Below are positions 44,589 to 53,539 of a stretch of 64,000 nucleotides of DNA, piece after piece; the first letter of the stretch is position 1, and every line of letters begins with the position of its first letter. The notes below the pieces were generated by a model. It was not told the origin of the DNA, made no database searches, and saw only the letters and a program-made list of their open reading frames with translations. The DNA lies in NCBI GenBank assembly GCA_023398575.1, contig JAEWSC010000094.1, forward strand, positions 62,001 to 126,000. Direction: 5' to 3'. Both the position numbers and the translations under genes were made by a program. This stretch comes from Bacillota bacterium (GTDB lineage Bacteria > Bacillota > Clostridia > Christensenellales > Aristaeellaceae).

Positions 44589-44614
44589 CCTCCGCAGCAT
44601 AAAAGCTGCGGAGG
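44589..44614 (-). terminator. Terminator of the ABC-2 exporter operon
   Basis: CCTCCGCAGC and GCTGCGGAGG (44589-44598, 44605-44614) flank a 6-base loop; TTTCATTTTT follows on the minus strand. The rest of 44418-44670 is gene-free. Confidence 0.8.
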
Positions 44615-44670
44615 CCAACAATAAGTAATATGTTACTTTTTACCTTTTTGCACTCAAATACCCAACTGCA

Positions 44671-45963
44671 TTACGCTTTCACCTTGCGCGCCGCCTTTAA
44701 AACATGTATCAGTTCGCCAAGCTTTGGAGGCTTGCCGTACATAAGCACACCAAGGCGGTAAACACGGGCAGCTGCCACGCCAATCAGCCAGGAGGAGGCA
44801 ATCAGTATAATCACCGATATCACAATCTCATGCCAGGCCGGGCTGGACATGGCGATGCGCACAAACATGGCCATAGGTGACGTAAATGGCAGGTAGGAAC
44901 AGAACTTCATGATGGCATTATCGATATTGCCGGAAGCCATGGACATCATAACCACCATAAAGGCGATAATGAACCCAAACATCACAGGCAGCACAGTGGT
45001 ATTGACATCCTCCGTGCGGCTTGCCAAAGAGCCAATGGCACCAAACATAAAGGCATACAGGAAATAGCCCAGCACAAAGAATAGCAGCGCAAAACCGACA
45101 ATGGCGGGCGGCATGTTGAATATGGAGGCAATGATTTGATTGCCCTGCCAGGATGCTTCATTCACATTATAGAATACGATGGCCGAACCAAAGATGGCCG
45201 CCATCTGTACAAGGCCTGCCAAGCCGGAACCGATGATCTTGCCAAAGAGCAGGCTGTTGGGCCGGGCGGAGGTAATCAGCAGTTCCATGGAGCGGGAGCT
45301 CTTTTCTGTCGCCACGGAGGTGGCTACCAACTGCCCATAGATCAAGATTGCCATGTACAGCGCCATGATCAGGGCATAGGTGTAAAAGAAAGTATCCATT
45401 TGGCTGACGCCCAGGTTTTCTACAGAGACATTAACCGGCGGCATCAGCACTTGCGATACGTCATCAGCACTGGCGCCAAGGGCTTTTAGTTTTTCCAGCC
45501 GGTAAGCCGCCTGCAGCGCGGAAATCAGGGTACTGCTGGTATTGTCGTACATGCCCAGATTTCTGGCGATATACGTCAAGCTTTGAGCGTTATTAATAAT
45601 CGCAGCACCTTCATACGCACCGTTTGATACCTGATCCCGGATGGCTGCCGCATCAGCATCCACTACATGCACGGATACGCCAGGCAGAGAGGAAACGAAT
45701 AAGTTCAGCGCATCCCCACTTAGGGCGGAATTCTCATTGACGACTGCCACGTTTATGCCCATAGTCCCTTGCGCAGGGGTAGACACCGCTGGGCCTTGTG
45801 CTGTGTCAGGGACATTTTCCTCGCCGGTGAACAACCCTTTGATGGTGGGAAACGACAATACAACCGCCATAATGATGACCAGCGCCAAGGTCATGCCCAT
45901 GTATACCTTATTCTTTAAATAGCCCGCCAGTTCAAAGCGGAGCACAGAAAAAAACTGCTTCAT
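44671..45963 (-). CDS. ABC-2 type permease (NatB-like)
   Basis: A 430-residue permease with one N-terminal membrane segment, an external domain of about 150 residues (VNENSALSGDALNLFVSSLPG) and five or more C-terminal segments. SVATEKSSRSMELLITSARPNSLLFGKI is the hallmark of NatB-like sodium or drug exporters. It starts 10 bases after the ATPase gene, with GGAGG before the ATG at 45963, and forms a complete exporter with it. The transported compound is not evident. Confidence 0.85.
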   Translation of the reverse strand: MKQFFSVLRFELAGYLKNKVYMGMTLALVIIMAVVLSFPTIKGLFTGEENVPDTAQGPAVSTPAQGTMGINVAVVNENSALSGDALNLFVSSLPGVSVHVVDADAAAIRDQVSNGAYEGAAIINNAQSLTYIARNLGMYDNTSSTLISALQAAYRLEKLKALGASADDVSQVLMPPVNVSVENLGVSQMDTFFYTYALIMALYMAILIYGQLVATSVATEKSSRSMELLITSARPNSLLFGKIIGSGLAGLVQMAAIFGSAIVFYNVNEASWQGNQIIASIFNMPPAIVGFALLFFVLGYFLYAFMFGAIGSLASRTEDVNTTVLPVMFGFIIAFMVVMMSMASGNIDNAIMKFCSYLPFTSPMAMFVRIAMSSPAWHEIVISVIILIASSWLIGVAAARVYRLGVLMYGKPPKLGELIHVLKAARKVKA

Positions 45964-45973
45964 GCTTTCCTCC

Positions 45974-46879
45974 TCAAATAGCTTCGGCCGTGTATTCGAC
46001 AAAAATGTCATTGAGCGTAGGCTCGAATACCCGATACCCTTCCACTGCGATTCCGCTTTGCGCCATAGCGCTCAAAAGCGGCAGCGTATCTAGGGTATCG
46101 CCAACAAACAGATGTAACACCCCTTGCTTGTTTTCCGCACGAAGACCTTTCCCTTGAAGGAAAGCAAGCGCTTTATCAAAGCTGTCAGGAGCGGTATCCA
46201 CCAGAATGTGGCGGCGGTCATATGTCCGCTTATGTGCGGCGATGGCGGTATCCAGCACGATTCGCCCTTGATTCAAAATCACGATATCCTGGCAAAACTC
46301 CTCCACATAACCCATCTGATGGCTGGAAAACAGCACGATCTTTCCATCAGAAATGCATTCGCGGACAATATCCTTGAGTAGCATGGCGTTCACAGGGTCC
46401 AAGCCCGAAAAAGGCTCATCCAATATCACAATCTGCGGGTTGCCCAGCATAGCCACAGCCAACTGTATTTTTTGCTGATTGCCTTTGGATAGTGTATCGA
46501 CCTTTTTACTGGCATAGTCTGATAGTCCCATGCGCTCCAGCCACTTTTTTGCTTGCTCCTTGGCTGTTTTGGCGTGAAGCCCCCGCAGCATGCCAAGATA
46601 GGTCAGCTGGTCCAAAATGAGCCGTTTGGGGTATAGGCCTCTTTCCTCTGGTAAGTATCCGATACGAAAGTCTTCTCTCTGAAAGGGTTTCCCATCCAAC
46701 AGCACCTTGCCCCCATCGGCACCAAATACATCCATCACGATGCGCAGCGTTGTCGTCTTGCCCGCTCCATTGCGGCCAAGCAGGCCCAAGGCATTGCCGC
46801 TTTCAACGGAAAATCCAATGCCCTTTAATACTTCCTTTTCCCCGAAATTCTTTCTAACATCAATCAATTCAAGTTTCAT
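45974..46879 (-). CDS. ABC transporter ATPase (NatA-like)
   Basis: A 301-residue ATPase. Walker A GLLGRNGAGKTT near residue 38, the signature LSKGNQQKIQLA near 134 and Walker B IVILDEPFSGLDP near 156 are all intact. The C-terminal extension (about 225-301) is the small domain found in NatA-type exporters. GGGAGG lies 9 bases before the ATG at 46879. The permease gene follows at once; the nitroreductase gene ends 21 bases upstream on the same strand. Confidence 0.92.
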   Translation of the reverse strand: MKLELIDVRKNFGEKEVLKGIGFSVESGNALGLLGRNGAGKTTTLRIVMDVFGADGGKVLLDGKPFQREDFRIGYLPEERGLYPKRLILDQLTYLGMLRGLHAKTAKEQAKKWLERMGLSDYASKKVDTLSKGNQQKIQLAVAMLGNPQIVILDEPFSGLDPVNAMLLKDIVRECISDGKIVLFSSHQMGYVEEFCQDIVILNQGRIVLDTAIAAHKRTYDRRHILVDTAPDSFDKALAFLQGKGLRAENKQGVLHLFVGDTLDTLPLLSAMAQSGIAVEGYRVFEPTLNDIFVEYTAEAI

Positions 46880-46900
46880 ACAGCCCACCCTCCCTATGCA

Positions 46901-47524
46901 TTACCAGCGGTTGAAATGAATTTTTGCGTCAGCGCATACCGGATGCTGGCTGAATGCCGGCTGGTCCTTTGCGGGATATCCCAACGACAAATAGCAGGGA
47001 ATTTCATATCCCTCCGGCACATTCAGCGTCTCTTTCAAGTAACCGATCTCATTATCAAAGGGGATACGAGTAACACCCTGTATCCCCTCCGCCGCTGCAG
47101 CCAGAAGCATATTCTCAATACAGCACCATATGGAGGCAAATGCATTGAGAGAGGAAAGGCCGGCCGGTTTTAGCAGCGGCCATTGTTGGCGAAACAGCGG
47201 GATAACAAGGCAGCCGGTTTCCACCAGCATTCTTTTCTGTTTTGGGATGGCGTCGATATACATCTCCCGCTGGCTGTTTTCTGTAAGCCCCCACTGATCC
47301 ACAATGTCCACAGCCTCATTGGTTTCCCGATCTCGGCTTACCATGGCAACATCAAGACGCCTGGTTTTCTCGGGGATGACGATGAATTCCCATTCGCGCA
47401 TGTGATTGTTGGTTGGTGCCTTCAGCCCGGCCTCGATGATTCTTTTGAGCACCTCCGGCGCAATAGGCCGGTCCTCAAAGTCCCGTACAGTCCTGCGGGA
47501 AGCAATTGCTTCGTAAATATCCAT
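46901..47524 (-). CDS. Nitroreductase family protein
   Basis: A 207-residue flavoprotein starting MDIYEAIASRRTVRDFEDRPI, with LKAPTNNHMREWEF near residue 37-50 (FMN phosphate contacts) and the terminal YLSLGYPAKDQPA. Such enzymes reduce nitro or quinone compounds with NAD(P)H. The ATG at 47524 follows GGAGG by 6 bases. It lies 21 bases upstream of the ABC exporter genes, so detoxification and export may be coupled. Confidence 0.88.
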   Translation of the reverse strand: MDIYEAIASRRTVRDFEDRPIAPEVLKRIIEAGLKAPTNNHMREWEFIVIPEKTRRLDVAMVSRDRETNEAVDIVDQWGLTENSQREMYIDAIPKQKRMLVETGCLVIPLFRQQWPLLKPAGLSSLNAFASIWCCIENMLLAAAAEGIQGVTRIPFDNEIGYLKETLNVPEGYEIPCYLSLGYPAKDQPAFSQHPVCADAKIHFNRW

Positions 47525-48326
47525 AACATACCTCCATACAAAAATATGGTATCCATTTATCTTAAAAATGTCAATTCGACCCATACAGAAACACACAATC
47601 ATTGCTTCAAAGATACAGATGCATGCATCAAAAAAACAGACACAGCAGGTAGCGTCTGTTTAGCGTGTTTTGTATAGACCTATCGCATAATAGTTGGGAG
47701 GGTTGGGAGGGTTTGTGCCCTTTTCGCAAACCTTTCCCCATACATGTTGATTTTCTTAGTTTTTTCGTTTGAAAGTACCCCCAATAAGCCCATTGAACGG
47801 CTTTACAAAAAATAAGCTTACATCAATGAACCGCATATGTGTTGCCCTATGCCCGGCATGCTCAGGTTTGCATGAGCACCTGAATGCCTACCTTTTTTTG
47901 TGTAAGAAGTGCTTCTTAATGAAGAATCCAATGTTTCTTTTACACTGTACACATGATTGAGTATGTGCGCTGCGGCAAAAGCACCATCAACAAAAGCCGC
48001 GAAAATGAAATCCCCGGCTAACCCTTTGGGGAAAGCCGGAGGGCCGCATACAAGCCAATACCCTGGAAGGGAGGCATTCCCTTTCCGTCACCCTCAGCGC
48101 ATCTGCACTGCAGCTTTTGCTTACATGCATTTCACAAAAGCATATTGTCAGACTTAAACGAATATGGGTGTATTTCAGTAATATAAAGCCGCAGTCGCAG
48201 TGCAGCTTCCAAATCAACCCTTTGTGACGGCTCTTCACCCCCGTAACGGAGCATTTCTAAAACCGCATCAAAGGACAGATAGCAACATGTGCATGCTTTC
48301 TTAATAAAACACGCCAATAACACGAG
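47525..48326. other. 802-base gap with structured, possibly RNA-coding segment
   Basis: No protein gene is supported. Near 47695-47715 TTGGGAGGG occurs in tandem. From about 47990 to 48130 the DNA is G/C-rich with several short hairpins (for example CCGGCT with AGCCGG around a CCC/GGG stem at 48014-48039, and GGGA..TCCC near 48068-48082), unlike the AT-rich flanks. It could be a structured RNA, but I cannot match it to a known family. Confidence 0.35.
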
Positions 48327-49517
48327 TTATTCAAAACCCAATTCCTTTTCCACCGCCTCGGTCAGTTGCGGCAAGAATAGCTCGTGGTTCGGCGGTATCC
48401 GCTGAATGCCAAACAAAAGCGTGGTCCGTCTCACAGGGTCGATGCGCATGGATACCCCGGCCAGCCCGTTCCAGCCAAAGGACCCTACACTTTCATGATA
48501 ATCCGTCTTTGACCTATCGGTCAACACCCGCATCTGAAAGCCATATCCATACCCGTTTTCATCCGCCCAGGTGCAGCCCTGCCGCTGCTGCGGTGTTAGC
48601 TGGTTCGTTGTCATCAGTTCAACCGACTTGGGGGAAAGGATTCTTACGCCATCCAGCTCGCCTTGGTTCAATAGCATTCTGGCAAAGCGGGTGTAATCAT
48701 CCACCGTGGAAAACAGGCCGCCGCCGCCCGATTCAAAGCCGCCTTCCTCCATCATGGAAAGCTCGCGCTTTTTAGGCAGGCGCACAAGTCCCTTTTTCCC
48801 CGGTGCATAGACAGGCGTCATTCGGTAGTGCTTTTCCTTGGGCACACGGAAGCCTGTATCCACCATGCCCAGCGGGTCAAAAATTATCTCCTTCATATAT
48901 GCGCCAAGCTCTTTGCCTGTGGCAGCCACAACAAGCGCACCCAGCACATCAGCGCTGAATCCATACTTCCACTTTTCACCTGGATGGAAGCACAGCGGGC
49001 ACTGTGCCATCTGCCGGACCATTTCGCGGGTGCTAACAACCCTCCCCAGCGCCTCCTGTGCGGCGACATGGCGGAATGCCTTTTTATAGTAACGGGTGAC
49101 TTCCTTTAGGACGACATCGTCACCAGGGTGGTCCGCAGGATATGGGATGCCGGATGTCATGGTTAAAAGGTCGAATACGGTTATCTCCCTTTTGGCTGTC
49201 TCCAGATGGGGCTTGCCCTCACGCAACACGCAAACCTTGACATCCTTCCACTCGGGAAGGTAGCGGGAGATGGGCATATCCAGTGTGAATATACCGGCTT
49301 CCACCAGCGTCATTACCGCGACGGCCGTTGCCGGCTTCGTGGTGGAATACATACGCAGTATCGCGTCTCTAGAAAAAGGACGCCGCAATGCACGGTCGGC
49401 TGCCCCGGTGCTGTAAAAAAGCTCGCCTTTACCTTCTGCAGTAATAAGCGCCGATACCCCTGCCGCAATTTTTTGATCCACAAAACCCTGCAGTGTCTCC
49501 CGAATATAGTCCGTCAT
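48327..49517 (-). CDS. Serine hydrolase (beta-lactamase/esterase family)
   Basis: A 396-residue class C beta-lactamase-like hydrolase. The nucleophile motif STTK is at about 58-61 and the second motif tyrosine is in KYGFSADVLG near 187. SVGSFGWNGLAG near 350 takes the place of the KTG/HxG box. No signal peptide is present, so it is intracellular, more likely an esterase or peptidase than an antibiotic-degrading enzyme. The ATG follows GGCGG. Confidence 0.85.
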   Translation of the reverse strand: MTDYIRETLQGFVDQKIAAGVSALITAEGKGELFYSTGAADRALRRPFSRDAILRMYSTTKPATAVAVMTLVEAGIFTLDMPISRYLPEWKDVKVCVLREGKPHLETAKREITVFDLLTMTSGIPYPADHPGDDVVLKEVTRYYKKAFRHVAAQEALGRVVSTREMVRQMAQCPLCFHPGEKWKYGFSADVLGALVVAATGKELGAYMKEIIFDPLGMVDTGFRVPKEKHYRMTPVYAPGKKGLVRLPKKRELSMMEEGGFESGGGGLFSTVDDYTRFARMLLNQGELDGVRILSPKSVELMTTNQLTPQQRQGCTWADENGYGYGFQMRVLTDRSKTDYHESVGSFGWNGLAGVSMRIDPVRRTTLLFGIQRIPPNHELFLPQLTEAVEKELGFE

Positions 49518-49623
49518 ATTATCCGCCGCCTTGCCAATTTATAGCATCTGAGTGCATCATACTTGCACTACCCTATTCTGTCAACAGTTCAAAGCCCCAT
49601 TTAGAAAAGTGCGCACAAAATGC

Positions 49624-49652
49624 TTGTCCACATACAGGTTACACTCTATAAT
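49624..49652 (+). promoter_or_regulatory. Promoter of the MalT-like regulator
   Basis: TTGTCC (49624-49629), 17 bases and TATAAT (49647-49652). Confidence 0.7.
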
Positions 49653-49683
49653 AGTATAATCAACCGCATATGGGGGAAGTCGT

Positions 49684-51777
49684 ATGCCGCAGCCGTTCTT
49701 AACGACCAAACTCGCCATTCCCCGCAGTTCCACCCGCACTATTGCAAGGCAAGCGCTTGTTGACCGATGGATGAGTGCCTTTGAATCCGGAAGAAAAATA
49801 ACGCTGCTTTGTGCCCCTGCCGGATACGGCAAAACCACCCTCATGCTTGGCCTGTTATCCGCGTCAAACGCCGCGGTTGCTTGGCTTTCACTGGACGAGG
49901 ATGACAACGACACAAATCGCTTTTTGAGCTATCTGTGTGCCGCTTTTCAAAAGGCTGATGTTCCCTTAAGTAATGATCTTTACACTCTTTTGCAGGATGC
50001 GGGCTTTCAATCCCCCGATGTTCTGATAACCATGCTGATTGGCAGCATTGCGGAATACAGCAAGCGCATATTGCTGGTGTTGGATGATTATCATGCCATA
50101 CGGAATTCAAAGATACACACCCTTCTACAGTTCATGCTCACTCATCAGCCACCGAACCTGCATATCGCCCTGCTCTCACGTGAGGATCCGCCGCTTCCCC
50201 TTACGCGGCTGAGAATGAACGATATGCTGATAGAACTGCGCGCTGATGAACTACAGTTTACTGACGATGATACGGTGCATTTGCTTCATCTATCGCCTGA
50301 AACAGCCCACTTGGAAGCATCCTCGGTCAAAATAACAAGCCTCGCCGTCGGCTGGGCCGCCGGCATCAAGCTGTACGCATTGGCACTTAAAAATCGCAGT
50401 GAAGGAGAAGCATCCGATTATATCGACAAATTTTCCGGAACCCACGCATACATCATTGACTACTTGGTCGAAGAAGTGCTAAGTAATCAACCGGAGAACG
50501 TTCGTACATTTTTACGTAAAACATCGATTCTGACGCGTATGGATCGTATGCTGTGTGATGCGCTTATGGACCAGGACAATGGCGAAGAAATGCTTTGGGA
50601 AGTAAGCCGCAGAAACCTATTTATCACTGCTATGGACGACCAACGGAAATGGTATCGCTATCATCCGCTTTTTGCTGATGCCATTCGTGCAGGCCTGACC
50701 AAAGCAGAGGAAAGGCAATGGTATACCGCAGCATCCAATCACATGAAAGAACGTGGGTTTGATCACGAGGCGGTTGCTTATGCCTTTAAATCCGGTGATA
50801 TACAATTAGCTTTGAAAATAGTGGAAGACAGCACGGAGGAAGCCTTTCGCACTGCCCAGCTGGAAACGCTGCTAAACTGGATGAAAGCCCTGCCCGAAAA
50901 TCTGGTTAAAAACAGCGAGGCTTTATGTGTACGGCGGCCAATTGCCTGCTTTATCACTGGCCGCATGGAGGAAGCTCTTGCCCATGTATCAGCCCTTGGT
51001 CCAGAATTTGAAGTTTCCGCATCCAGGCATAACAGAGGCCTTCTTTTATGCATACGCGCCATGGTTGCAAGTGCAACCGGTCAAGATGCCCAGCCCCTGG
51101 CCGAGAATGCGCTGAAGCTGCTGGAACCATGGGACCCCATTGCCAAAATCTCCACATTCAATACCCTGGGTCGCGCCCAGTTCAAAAAGGGGGATGTGCA
51201 GGCCGCGGCGCAGACGTTTGAAGACGCATTGAAGGCATCACTGCCGATGGGCTACCAATTTGTTACCACCCTTGTGATGATGAATTACAGCGCCTGCCTT
51301 GGTGTAATGGGCAATTATGCGCAGGCCATCGCAAAGTGCGAAGGCTTTATCGAGGGCATGGCAGAAAAGCACGGCACGCTGCCGCCATATGTCGGCATCC
51401 TATATGTTGTAATGGCAGGCTTTTACATAGCCCTGGGTGAGCAAAGTAAAGCGGATGCATTAAAATCAAAAGGTGAGGCGCTATGCAAAAGCATCTCTTA
51501 TGATGTAGACGCGTCACTGAAGATGTATGAAGCCCCTATCCCTTTACCGCAAAAGAAAACAATCACACCTGCCCTACTACTTGAAAAGCTCAGCGACCGG
51601 GAAGCCGAAATTCTGCATCTTCTGAATGATGGGTTGAGCAACGGGGATATAGCGAAGAAGCTGTTCATTTCCACCAACACCACACAATGGCATATTTCCC
51701 ATTTATATGGAAAGCTTGGCGTCAAAAGCCGCACCCAAGCTGTCGCCCGAGCCAGGGAGCTAAAACTGTTGAAATGA
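49684..51777 (+). CDS. MalT-like LuxR-family ATP-dependent regulator
   Basis: A 697-residue STAND-type regulator. Walker A APAGYGKTT is at about 44-52, Walker B VLDDYHAI near 133 and an R-rich sensor-like region follows. TPR-like helices occupy about 380-600, and the LuxR helix-turn-helix is at about 635-690 (LSDREAEILHLLNDGLSNGDIAKKL). Such proteins bind an inducer in the TPR part, oligomerise with ATP and activate transcription. The CPBP operon directly downstream is a plausible target, inferred from position. Confidence 0.88.
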   Translation: MPQPFLTTKLAIPRSSTRTIARQALVDRWMSAFESGRKITLLCAPAGYGKTTLMLGLLSASNAAVAWLSLDEDDNDTNRFLSYLCAAFQKADVPLSNDLYTLLQDAGFQSPDVLITMLIGSIAEYSKRILLVLDDYHAIRNSKIHTLLQFMLTHQPPNLHIALLSREDPPLPLTRLRMNDMLIELRADELQFTDDDTVHLLHLSPETAHLEASSVKITSLAVGWAAGIKLYALALKNRSEGEASDYIDKFSGTHAYIIDYLVEEVLSNQPENVRTFLRKTSILTRMDRMLCDALMDQDNGEEMLWEVSRRNLFITAMDDQRKWYRYHPLFADAIRAGLTKAEERQWYTAASNHMKERGFDHEAVAYAFKSGDIQLALKIVEDSTEEAFRTAQLETLLNWMKALPENLVKNSEALCVRRPIACFITGRMEEALAHVSALGPEFEVSASRHNRGLLLCIRAMVASATGQDAQPLAENALKLLEPWDPIAKISTFNTLGRAQFKKGDVQAAAQTFEDALKASLPMGYQFVTTLVMMNYSACLGVMGNYAQAIAKCEGFIEGMAEKHGTLPPYVGILYVVMAGFYIALGEQSKADALKSKGEALCKSISYDVDASLKMYEAPIPLPQKKTITPALLLEKLSDREAEILHLLNDGLSNGDIAKKLFISTNTTQWHISHLYGKLGVKSRTQAVARARELKLLK

Positions 51778-51783
51778 GAACTT

Positions 51784-51814
51784 GGACTCCACAAAAAACT
51801 GTGGGGTCCTTTTC
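51784..51814 (+). terminator. Terminator of the LuxR-family gene
   Basis: GGACTCCACA and TGTGGGGTCC (51784-51793, 51800-51809) with TTTTC after the stem. Confidence 0.85.
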
Positions 51815-51912
51815 ATTTTTGAACTACTCCAAAACCACAGGATTTAGTGGTGCTTTATGAAAACGCCTTTGATATCATAACATCGTCGACAACATCCCGG
51901 AGGAAAAAAACC

Positions 51913-52134
51913 ATGATCCAGTATGAAATTACCGTGGAAGGCCACCTGCACCAAAACAGGCTGAAAGACTTTGAAGGCTTATCTGCCCTACCCCTTGCAG
52001 ACGGAAAAACAGTATTAACAGGCATCCTTCCTGACCAGGCAGCCCTCTTTTCCATACTCAACCGTATCCGCGATATGAACCTGCAACTTGTTTCCGTGAC
52101 ACAACAGCCCCACACTAGGGAGGATTCGAAATGA
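51913..52134 (+). CDS. Small 73-residue protein of CPBP operon
   Basis: A 73-residue soluble protein (MIQYEITVEGHLHQNRLKDF at the start, AALFSILNRIRDMNLQLVSV near the end), the pattern of an alpha-beta sandwich related to short ACT-like or DUF-type modules. I do not recognise the family for certain. GGAGG lies 9 bases before the ATG. Its stop overlaps the start of the CPBP protease gene (ATGA), so the two are coupled. Confidence 0.7.
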   Translation: MIQYEITVEGHLHQNRLKDFEGLSALPLADGKTVLTGILPDQAALFSILNRIRDMNLQLVSVTQQPHTREDSK

Positions 52135-52973
52135 AAAGCGCCATTGCAAAACATCCCACTGCTGCCTATCTCCTGATTGCCTTTGGCTGGACCTGGCTGA
52201 TCGCCTTCACCATGCTGTTTACAGGCCTTGCTGATGACGTGGAAAATCCCTCGCTTCTTTTTATCCTCTGCGGCATCTTGAGCGGTGTCTCCCCTTCCAT
52301 CGCCTCATTGATCGTCACCCGCATCAGCGGCGGCAAAGACGCCTTGAGGAAATTGACCGGCCAGTTCAAAATAAAGGGTCAGCGGGGGTGGACCATCACC
52401 ACAATGGTTATTGTCCCTGCGATGACTGCCCTCACGACGCTGATCTCTCATTTTTTCTTTCGGGAATATAGATTTTCTCTTACTGTGCCTATGATTATGA
52501 TGGGGTTGGTATGGCCGCTGTTTTCCAGCCTGGGCGAAGAATTTGGCTGGCGCGGATACATGCTTCCCCAGCTCATTAAGCGCTTTGGGGTTATGAAAGC
52601 CGGCATGCTGCTTGGTATCCTCTGGGAGGTATGGCACCTGCCCATGCACTACATGGCCTATCGGACGTATGGTGCTTATATGATTCCGGCATTTCTGACC
52701 ATTGGCTTTATCAACCTGACAGTCAACGCACTGATCATGTCCATCATTTATGTTCTAAACAGGGGCAGCCTGAAACTGATGGTGCTGTACCACTACACGA
52801 TTACAGCCAGCGCAATCATACTAGGCGCGCTGTTCGTAACAGATGCCTCCCCCAGATTTACCGTATTGGAAAGTGTTGTTTCCTGCAGCCTGTTTGCCAT
52901 TGCCACCATGGTTCTGTTTCTCAAGTATAAGCACCGCCTTGCCGCGGCTAATAAGGAGAGTATTGTATGCTGA
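52131..52973 (+). CDS. CPBP-family intramembrane glutamic protease
   Basis: A 280-residue membrane protein of about eight segments with the CPBP/Abi signature: GEEFGWRGYMLP near residue 137 (EExxxR) and the second and third motifs WEVWHLPMHY near 165 and FINLTVNALIMS near 196. Such enzymes are Rce1-like glutamic proteases, used in peptide maturation or self-immunity. It overlaps the 73-residue gene upstream and the 131-residue membrane gene downstream. Confidence 0.88.
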   Translation: MKSAIAKHPTAAYLLIAFGWTWLIAFTMLFTGLADDVENPSLLFILCGILSGVSPSIASLIVTRISGGKDALRKLTGQFKIKGQRGWTITTMVIVPAMTALTTLISHFFFREYRFSLTVPMIMMGLVWPLFSSLGEEFGWRGYMLPQLIKRFGVMKAGMLLGILWEVWHLPMHYMAYRTYGAYMIPAFLTIGFINLTVNALIMSIIYVLNRGSLKLMVLYHYTITASAIILGALFVTDASPRFTVLESVVSCSLFAIATMVLFLKYKHRLAAANKESIVC

Positions 52974-53362
52974 AGCTGTATTTTGGAAGTATTCATGCCA
53001 CCATTTCCACACTGCTGTTTGCCGCCTTTGTCGTTTTCTTCACCATCGTATCTTCCCGCCGCGCCGAAATCAGCCATTGGGGCATACTTACGCTGTGCAT
53101 GTTCTTCCTGGGCTTAGGTATGTCTATGATGAGCGGTATGAAAGACGGAATGGGCACGACCGCCTCTGTCATCCCAACACAACATTGGGTGATGACTGTA
53201 TTATGTGTGCTTGGCGGCCTGGGGTTCCTGTCTGGCCTGGCAGCGCTGATCATCCGCAAGCAGGTTTTCTGGCAGGTTAGCTACTATCTGCTATCCGCAA
53301 TTATCATACTAAAAGTACTGGTCACCGAAGCCTATCGAATCACAAACTACCTGGGCAAGTAA
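52967..53362 (+). CDS. 131-residue four-TM protein
   Basis: A small integral membrane protein with four hydrophobic segments (about 10-28, 36-54, 68-86, 96-116). It overlaps the CPBP gene by 7 bases and is followed by a terminator, so it is the last gene of that operon. No motif gives a function. Confidence 0.7.
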   Translation: MLKLYFGSIHATISTLLFAAFVVFFTIVSSRRAEISHWGILTLCMFFLGLGMSMMSGMKDGMGTTASVIPTQHWVMTVLCVLGGLGFLSGLAALIIRKQVFWQVSYYLLSAIIILKVLVTEAYRITNYLGK

Positions 53363-53378
53363 GCAATACAGATATTCT

Positions 53379-53404
53379 GGCAGGTGCGAAAGCCCTGCCT
53401 TTTT
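53379..53404 (+). terminator. Terminator of the CPBP operon
   Basis: GGCAGG (53379-53384) and CCTGCC (53394-53399) close an eight- to nine-base loop, and TTTTT follows. Confidence 0.88.
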
Positions 53405-53480
53405 ATTTGGGGTGCGCAATACACATGTGCTTTGCGAGCAACCCATCTACGGCAACATAATGACAATATTCCCCCTCGCG

Positions 53481-53509
53481 TTGTGTTTCCGGCGCGCATG
53501 GTGTACAAT
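53481..53509 (+). promoter_or_regulatory. Promoter of the YesM-like kinase operon
   Basis: TTGTGT (53481-53486), 17 bases and TACAAT (53504-53509), 31 bases before the ATG. Confidence 0.7.
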
Positions 53510-53539
53510 CAGGCCAAACATACGCCGGGGTGACACAGT

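Noticed and set aside
47987..48238. An 83-codon minus-strand frame rich in Cys and Arg
   Set aside because: It has no ribosome site and follows a hairpin-rich segment; the structure explains it better as non-coding.
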